Assembly (NCBI RefSeq): GCF_030445035.2
Contig: NC_080682.1
Span: 33,462,770 to 33,526,769 of the forward strand
Length of the DNA stretch: 64,000 nt
From: Dasypus novemcinctus
Lineage: Eukaryota; Chordata; Mammalia; Cingulata; Dasypodidae
Direction: 5' to 3'
The translations under genes and the position numbers were made by a program. The first letter of the stretch is position 1. Every line of letters starts with the position of its first letter. The notes under the pieces are model-generated. The model searched no databases. It saw only the letters and a list, made by a program, of their open reading frames with translations, and was not told the DNA's origin. This document shows positions 57,335 through 64,000 of this stretch, piece by piece.

Positions 57335-58620
57335 TTGATATGTTCCCCTTTTCCTTCAGGGCAAACATGCGGCTTTTATCCTAAGCGTGGCTATTTGCAA
57401 GAGAAGGGCCTGAATATTCTGGCTTTACAAAGGAAAAAAATGTCTCTCAGTGAAAAGTTGATTTACTGCATTTGCACAAGCAAGGAACTTGAGGAATCTT
57501 CACCAAAGCAGTTTAAAATGAGTAAGAGGATAGGGGTCAAGGAGAATAAGTACAATTTGTCAGTCCTGTGTTCTCTCAAGCTTGTCAAAGCTACCAGCAG
57601 TCTCTTGAAGTGGGGGAACTATGGGTCAAACAAGTGTAGGAACATGTACACAGCTGTTTCATGGGGAGAGCAGTGTAGAGATGGAGGGTTGATAGGGTGG
57701 GCAGACTAGATCTCAGTCAGTTCCTGCGAAAAGGAACAGTGCCAGCCAGTGAAGCAGCTCCAGGGAGAGAGGAGAGCAAAGGTGATTGGCAGGCTTCTGT
57801 CACACATGCCAGCCCTGGCAGAGAGAGGAACTGGATTATGAAGGGGGTGGACTGACAGACACCTAATATCTTGGGAGAGACAGCTGGCAAACCATCAAAA
57901 CCCAACTGGCTGGAGGGAAATGGAGCAGGGAGTAGCAATTTTTAGATGCCCCAACAGGCAGAAGAGAAGGGAGCCAGGGAGTGATCCAGTGGGTTTTCAG
58001 GCACAGAGCCATTTGCCTGGGGGAGGGGGAATTTGTGGGACAGTCAGCTTTGGGACAGAGACCTTAGATTGTGATTTTATTTTTAGGGTTTTTAATTTGT
58101 TATTTTATATATAAATAATTTTTAAACTTTTTTCTTTATGCCCAGGTAAGTTAACTAAGGAGTGAGGGCCATAGAGTGATAAATTGGTGAGCACTGGCAG
58201 CCTGAGATTGTTGTTAGTGGCCTGATAGGGAGGCTTCTTTTTCCGTTTTTTTTTTTCTTTCCTATTTTCTTCATTTTTTCTTTTTTCTCCTAATTTTCTG
58301 TATTTCTTTTCATTATTTCATTTTTCCCTCTTCTTTCATTTTCTTTTCCTTTCATTACACTTTCTATTGTTTGGTCTTCATTTAATTTCTTCTCTTCTCA
58401 TCTTTCTGTTATTTCATTTTATTTTTTCGCATTTCTTTTTTTAATTCCACCTTTTAAATTCTTATTCCATTTTATTTTTATTTTTTAAGTTTTTACTCAT
58501 TACTTTTTTTCTGGTTCTTTGGTTCCTTTTTCATCCTTTTATTATTATTATTATTAATTATTATTATTATTATTATTATAGTCTTCTTTTTGTGTTCCTT
58601 TGATATGATCTTAATATTTT
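57335..58620 (+). mobile_element. Probable L1 5' UTR with pyrimidine-rich tract
   Basis: GC-richer leader (gaagcagctccagggagagagg, gggggagggggaatttgtgggacag) is followed by a roughly 350-base pyrimidine-rich tract (58225-58535) and (TTA)n at 58540-58580, then L1 ORF1-type sequence. No ORF. The 5' UTR call rests on position before ORF1. Confidence 0.55.
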
Positions 58621-60185
58621 AGGGGGAATGTGGACAGCTACAAGGATATAGAATAAAGTGGAACCAAGTGGCTAAAAGACCCCTTACTGCAAAACAAAGT
58701 GAAATAAAACCTTAAAGTAGACAGAAAAGCTAACCAAGTGAAAAATCCCAACGAAATAAATAGATGCCTACACACCAGCAAGATTACAAGCCATACTAAG
58801 AAACAGTAAAACATGCCCCAGCCTAATGAACAAACTAAAAAGCAGGAAGAGATGGTGAACATGTTATACTATTTAATGATGTCCGAATAAATATCATGAA
58901 TTGACTTAATGAAATGAAGGAATAGATAAAGGATATTAAGAAGGCACTGGAGGAATATACAGAAGAAATTGTAAACATATATGAAAAAATAACAGATCTG
59001 ATGATGATGAAATGCACAATGCAAGAAGTTAAAAATATGTTGGAAGCACAGAACAGCAGATTTGAACAGGCAAAGAAAGAAATATGACTTCAAAGCTAAA
59101 ACATCTGAAATTGCACAAGGAGAACAATAGATAGGAGAAAAAATAGGAAAAAAATCAACAGGGACTCAGGGAATTGAATGACAACACAAAATGCACAAAC
59201 ATACACATTTTAATCATCCAAGGGAAGAAGAGAAGGGAAAGGGGGCAGAAAGAGTGTTGGAGAAATAATGAATGAAAATTTCCCATCTCTGATGATGGAC
59301 ATGGATGTACATGTGCAGGAAGAAGAATGGACTCCAAATAGTATAATCCCTAACTAGGCTACCCAAAGACAAATACTTATCAGATTGTCAAATGCTTGAA
59401 ACTAGGAGAGAATTCTGAAAGTAGCAAAAGAAAAGAGATCCATCACATATAAGGTAAACTTGATAACATTAAGCACAGATTTCTCCCATGAAACCGCAAA
59501 GACAAGAAGGAAATGGTAGGAAATAATTAAGGTGCTAAAATAAAGAAAAAAAATGCCAGTGAAGAATTTTCTCTCCAAAAAAGTTGGCATTCAAAATGGA
59601 GGGATAATTCAACATATTCATAGATAAACAGAAAATGAAAGAGTTTGTCAATAAGAATCCTGCCCTATAATAAATACTAAAAGGAGTTCTGCATATTGAG
59701 AGAGAGTGTTGGAGAAGATTGTAGAAAGGACAATTATTAGTAAGAGTAACTAAAATGATTAGGATATATGCAAACATGAAGAAAAAATGGCTAATATATG
59801 TACTGCATCATGGCAGAATGCATAGGGAAAGATGACCCATTTATATGATGTCTTCAAGAAACTCACCTTAGACCCAAGGAGGCAAGGAATTTGGAATTGA
59901 ATGGTTAGAAATAATTTTACATGCAAAAAATAACTAAAAAAAGGTAGAAGTAGCAATTCTAATATGAGAAAAAAATAGACTTTAATGCAGAACTAATGTA
60001 AAATACAGGGAAGAGCACTATATATTAATAAAAGTGATAATTGATCAAGCAGAAAGAATCAGGTTGCCCCAAAATACCTGAGGTAAACATTAGATAGACA
60101 AAGTGGAGTGTCTACAATTGTAGTGGGGAACTTTAATACACCATCATCAACAATAGAGAGCATATCTTGACAGAGGGTCAATAAA
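58621..60185 (+). pseudogene. L1 ORF1 and start of ORF2 endonuclease (old copy)
   Basis: 58850-59100 has coiled-coil-like ORF1 text (Glu/Lys-rich) in broken frames. 59390-59700 carries the phrases ctgaaagtagcaaaagaaaagaga, ctcccatgaaaccgcaaagacaagaaggaaatgg and ttctctccaaaaaagttggcattcaaaatgg, known from old L1/HAL1-type elements. 59860-60160 is endonuclease-region text (ggggaactttaatacacc). Many stops. Interrupted at about 60185 by a younger L1 3' UTR. Confidence 0.7.
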
Positions 60186-60189
60186 GAAA

Positions 60190-61165
60190 AAAGAGGCCTT
60201 ATCCCAGAGACAGCCAAAGTAGATACAACCCCAGGAACTGGTGTTCCTGAGGGCTATGGAGACACACATGTTCTATGGACATGGCAGATGGCTCTGGAAT
60301 TCAGTACATTGTCAGTAGGCCCTAATTTCAAATTTGTGTTCCTGAGTGTGATGGAGTTGGACTTTATGTGAGCTTTCTACACATGCCCCTTCTGTTACTT
60401 TTACTGAACCTGTGGTTGTCCTGGGGTTTGTGTATAAGCAGGAGATTTAAATCTCTGGACTGGCCAAGTGCCAGCTGGGCCCTGAACTTCAATATAGTTG
60501 CAACTCCTATTCTCTAGTTTGTTGGCCTTACCTAGGTCAACTAAGAAGGAGATGAAGATGGCCAACCAACAAATTAGGGAACTGAGAGTACCTACAACTG
60601 CAAGCAGGAGAATTATATCCATCAGCCATGTAAGATCTAAGCCCCATCTCGATTGAGAGGTGGAGTGGACATCACCATCCCAGGGTCCACAGGATGGAGG
60701 AATAAAATATGGATTAGAGAGGACTTATTGGTATTCTACTATAGAACTATTGTGACTAGCAATGGAAGAAATTTTATCATTGATATGGAGACAGTGGTCA
60801 TGGTAATTGCTGAGGAAAGAGGGGGCAAAGAAGAAATGTGATGTGGGGGCATTTTTGGGACTTGGAGTTGATCTACAGGATATTGCAGGGACAGATGCTG
60901 GACGTTATATATCCCACCATAACCCATTGAATGGACTGGGGGAGAGTGTAAACTACAATGTAAACTGTAATCCATGAGGTGCAGTAGTGCTTCAAAATGT
61001 ATTCATCAAATGCAATGAATGTGACACAATGATGAAAGAAGTTGATGTGGGAAGAGTGGGGGGGGGCGGGTAGGGTGTGGAGTATATGGGAACCTCATAT
61101 TTTTAACATAACATTTTTTGTGATCTATGTATCTTTTTAAAAAAAGAAAATAAAAAGATTTTTAA
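60190..61165 (+). mobile_element. L1 3' UTR inserted in an older L1
   Basis: Sense 3' UTR (cctgagggctatggagacacac; gtgttcctgagtgtgatggagttgg) ending with a G-rich tract at 61053-61080, acctcatatttttaacataac and an A-rich tail. Older L1 endonuclease text continues on the other side. A-rich flanks blur the target duplication. Confidence 0.8.
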
Positions 61166-61990
61166 AAAGAAAGAGAAGACTTGACTAATATGTCAGAGGT
61201 TCTGGAACTAATGGAAATATACAGAACAGTATTCCTCAATACAACAGGGTACACATTCTTCTCAAGTCAACATACATCATTCTCTAGGATAGACCACATG
61301 CTAAGTAACAGAACAAGTCTCAAAGAATTCCGAAAGATTGAAATTATACAAAGTAATTTCTCTGACCACAATGGAAAGAAGCTGGAAATTAATAAGGACA
61401 GAGAAGCATAATAGGCACAAAGATATGAAAGTTAAATAACACACTCTTAGACAATCAGTGGGTCAAGAAGAAACTTGCAAAAGAAATTAGTAGCTACCTT
61501 TAAATGAATGAAAATGAGAACACACGATATCAAAATATATGGGATGCAGCAATATAACCATAAATGGTTATATTAAAAAGAAGAAAGAGCTATGATAGAA
61601 TATCTAATATCATACCTGACGAACTAGAAAAAGTATAGCAAACTAATTCCAAAGCAAGCAGAAAGAAGACAATTACAAAAATTAGAGACTAAATGAAATT
61701 GAGAATAAAAAACTTAAAAAAATTAACAAAACCCAAAGCTGGTTCTTTGAGAAGATTAATAAAATTGTCAAACCCTTATATAGGCTAACAAAGAAAAAAA
61801 AAAGAGACAATGCAAATACATAAAATAAAATTTTAAAAATGAGAGGGAATGTAACTGATGATCCAAAAGAAATAAAGAGTATCATAAGAGGATACTTTGA
61901 AAAATTGTATGCCAAGAAAAATTATATGCCAACAAGATGGATAAATGAGATGAAATGGAAAAATTCCTAGAAACTCACAAACAGCTTAAA
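61166..61990 (+). pseudogene. L1 ORF2 endonuclease C-terminus and linker (old copy)
   Basis: 61181-61411 reads YTFFSSQHTSFSRIDHMLSN and SNFSDHNGKKLEI: the SDH motif and the HML/DH strand typical of L1 endonuclease. After 61411 the text continues in broken frames toward the RT region (agctggttctttgagaag). Continuation of the copy at 58621-60185. Confidence 0.8.
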
Positions 61991-62039
61991 TCGATGGTAG
62001 TCTTTTCTAAGGTTACATTTATGCCATCTTAGGTGGACC

Positions 62040-62990
62040 TCACCAACTGCCAGAGTAAACAATTCCTCAAGCAGGGGGCTCCTGAGGGCTCTAGAGACAT
62101 GTGGACACTATAAGCAGGGCACCCAACTCCAGGAATTTGGAGCCCAATCAGTGTTCCTTACTTTGGAATATATGTTAACCTGTTTCCCAGTTGTAACAGA
62201 GTTAGACTCCTTTATAATTTCCTGCACAAGGTTTTTCTGCCCTTTGTATTTGACCCTATAATTAGCACTATACTCTTTAAATATATGTCTCAGAGATTTA
62301 ATTCTTCAGTCTGGTCATATGCCAGTTAAGCACTGAATCTCTGCAAAACTGCAGACTACACATACTCTGCAGTTCTTCAGACTCACTCAGGACAACAAAA
62401 GGATGATGATGGAAAACATCACAAAAATCAGAGACTATCTATACTGTAAGCAAGACAGTTCCATCTACCTGCCCCATCAGATCTAGGCCTTCTCTCAAAT
62501 GGAAGCAGAGTGGACAGCACCATCCAAAAAAATCAAGATTAAGGAAGAACAAACATAAGGGAGGAAAGCATTTATAGACCAAAATAGACTTCTTATTATT
62601 CTAGTAATGGAAGAATTTTAAAAATGGATATAAAGGGTTGTCAACAGAGATTATGTGGGAAAGGAGAAGGAAGAAGAGGTATAACATGGGGCATTTCGGG
62701 GACATTGGAATTGCTCTACATGATAATACAGTGATGGATAAAAGCCATTATAGATTTGGTCAAAACCTATGCATTTGTACAGTGTGAGTGTAAACCGCAA
62801 TGTGAACTATAGACCATGTTTAGCAGCAATGCTTCAATATTTTTAAATTGAATGTACCAAATTGACCACACTAATAAAAGATGTTATTAATAAGGGATGA
62901 CAGGGAGAGGTGGTGGAGTATATGGGAATCCCCTATATTTTTGATGTTACTTTTTGTAATCTAAAACTCCTTTAAAAATAAAGAGCAACA
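62040..62990 (+). mobile_element. L1 3' UTR, second insertion
   Basis: cctgagggctctagagacatgtggac...ggaatcccctatatttttgatgttac and A-rich end. Same 3' UTR class as 38982-39395 (tataaagcc/ggctattata-a-att-tgtcaaaacctat), i.e. a slightly different subfamily from that at 60190. Confidence 0.75.
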
Positions 62991-62999
62991 AATATTCAA

Positions 63000-64000
63000 A
63001 AAGAAAGCATTAATGGAAGTGAGGAACAAGAAAGCTATGAGGCCTACAGAGGCTAAAGAGCAAATGGTAGAAATACAGTTCTACATTATCAGCAGTGACT
63101 TTAAATATAGATGGATTAAACTATGCAGTCATAAAGCAGAGATTGGCAGAATGCATAAAAAATCATGACCCTAATATATGCTGTCTGCAAGAGACACACC
63201 TTAAATTCATATATACTAGTAGATTGAGGGCAAAAATTCAGAAAAAATTAATCATGCAAGTAGTAAACAAAAGAGAGCTGGGATGGTTATAGTAATATAC
63301 AATAAAATAGATGTCAAGTAAAAAAAAAAGTTAAGAGAAACAGTCAATATATACTGGTAAAAGTTTCCGGAAAGTCAACAGAATGATGTAAGATTTATCA
63401 ATATATATATACATAAGAGCAAAACACTGATACATATGAAATATCAGCATGAAACTAGAAGTCAATAACACAGGGAAAATGGAAAATCCACAACATGTAA
63501 AAAGTAAACAATATATTCTTAAGCAACCAAGGGGTTAAAAAGCGATTTAGGAAATATCTTAAGGTGGAGGAAACTACAACATATTAAAATGTATGGGATG
63601 CAATGAAGGCAGTTCTGAGAAGGAAATTTATAACTCTAAATGCATATATTAAAAAAGAAGGAAGACTTTAAATTATAGACCTAACGTCAAAATTGGATGA
63701 ATTAGAAAAAGAAAAACAGACTAAACTCTAAGGGTGCAGTAGGAAGGAAATAAATGTTAGAGCAGAGATAAATGAAACAGAAAAATAGCAAACAAACAAT
63801 AGAGAAAATTAAAAAAATCAAAAGTTGGCTCTTTGAAAAGATCCAAAAAATTGGCAAGCATTTAATTAGGCTGACAAATAAAAAATGATAAAAAATACAA
63901 ATAATAGAAATCAGAAATGGAAAGAGTGACATTACTTTAAAAAAAATAAAAATGACTATAAGAACATAATATGACAAATTGTAAAGCCAATAAAGTAGAT
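63000..64000 (+). pseudogene. Another L1 ORF2 copy (endonuclease to RT start), runs off window
   Basis: 63095-63292 reads TLNIDGLN, then CCLQETHLK, the N-terminal endonuclease motifs with the catalytic Glu. About 63430-64000 is later ORF2 text (agcaaccaaggggttaaaaa; aaaagttggctctttgaaaag) with a deletion between. Because the endonuclease N-terminus reappears after 61 kb, this is a separate L1 from the one at 58.6-62 kb. Confidence 0.75.

Noticed and set aside
57335..57709. 124-codon plus-strand frame
   Set aside because: No recognisable domain; lies in what looks like an L1 5' leader. A real small gene cannot be excluded but has no support.
1..64000. CRISPR arrays, bacterial operons, tRNA or rRNA genes
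   Set aside because: None seen. The direct repeats are target duplications, microsatellites or transposon copies; tRNA-like boxes occur only as SINE heads.

Overview
This is mammalian nuclear DNA, most probably from an armadillo (Dasypus, Xenarthra). The main evidence is at least six copies of a tRNA-derived SINE whose head reads, on the strand opposite its T-rich side, like the armadillo DAS SINEs, with a GGTTCRA-type B box. Many LINE-1 3' ends also share one lineage-specific 3' UTR. I see no intact host protein-coding gene and no tRNA, rRNA or CRISPR array. The host landscape is a decayed olfactory-receptor (OR) cluster: three OR pseudogene remnants at 13.45-16.99, 29.04-29.87 and 34.33-34.55 kb. 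The first and third, with their downstream flanks, are paralogous copies of one block.

Almost everything else is transposable elements. From left to right: a 5'-end fragment of a class II (betaretrovirus-like) ERV, lineage A, on the minus strand (1-~1.9 kb); a complete but dead ERV-L provirus with both LTRs, gag, protease, RT, integrase and dUTPase (4663-11272, minus); OR pseudogene 1, split by a twin-primed (5'-inverted) L1 and by a GC-rich solo LTR; an L1/SINE/solo-LTR mixture (17-29 kb); OR pseudogene 2; a Tigger-like MITE (31.8-32.1 kb); OR fragment 3 and a second lineage-A ERV with dUTPase-protease joined to env (35.33-~37.45 kb, minus); a stack of L1 3' UTRs with a chimeric L1-SINE insertion (37.6-39.4 kb).

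The most notable object is the provirus at 42086-49862 (minus), bounded by a perfect 6-bp target duplication (GACAGC). It is a mosaic. Its LTRs, primer-binding site, 5' gag and final env transmembrane (TM) region look D-type betaretroviral. The middle (AT-rich block, RNase H-integrase, env surface region) is homologous to lineage A. Two different gammaretrovirus-like TM domains lie in tandem; the second is an uninterrupted 212-codon frame. Between env and the 3' LTR the minus strand carries three short motifs like the loop motifs of the type-D retroviral constitutive transport element (CTE). The provirus sits inside the pol gene of an older gammaretrovirus-like ERV1 (41.8-42.08 and 49.86-51.8 kb).

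To the right are a divergently oriented ERV1 with LTR, PBS and 5' gag (51.8-53.6 kb), an AT-rich repeat-like stretch, a SINE, a solo LTR, and L1 sequence to the window end: 5' UTR, pyrimidine-rich tract, ORF1 and endonuclease, split by two younger L1 3' UTR insertions. All calls were made by eye; family names not supported by visible motifs are marked as uncertain.
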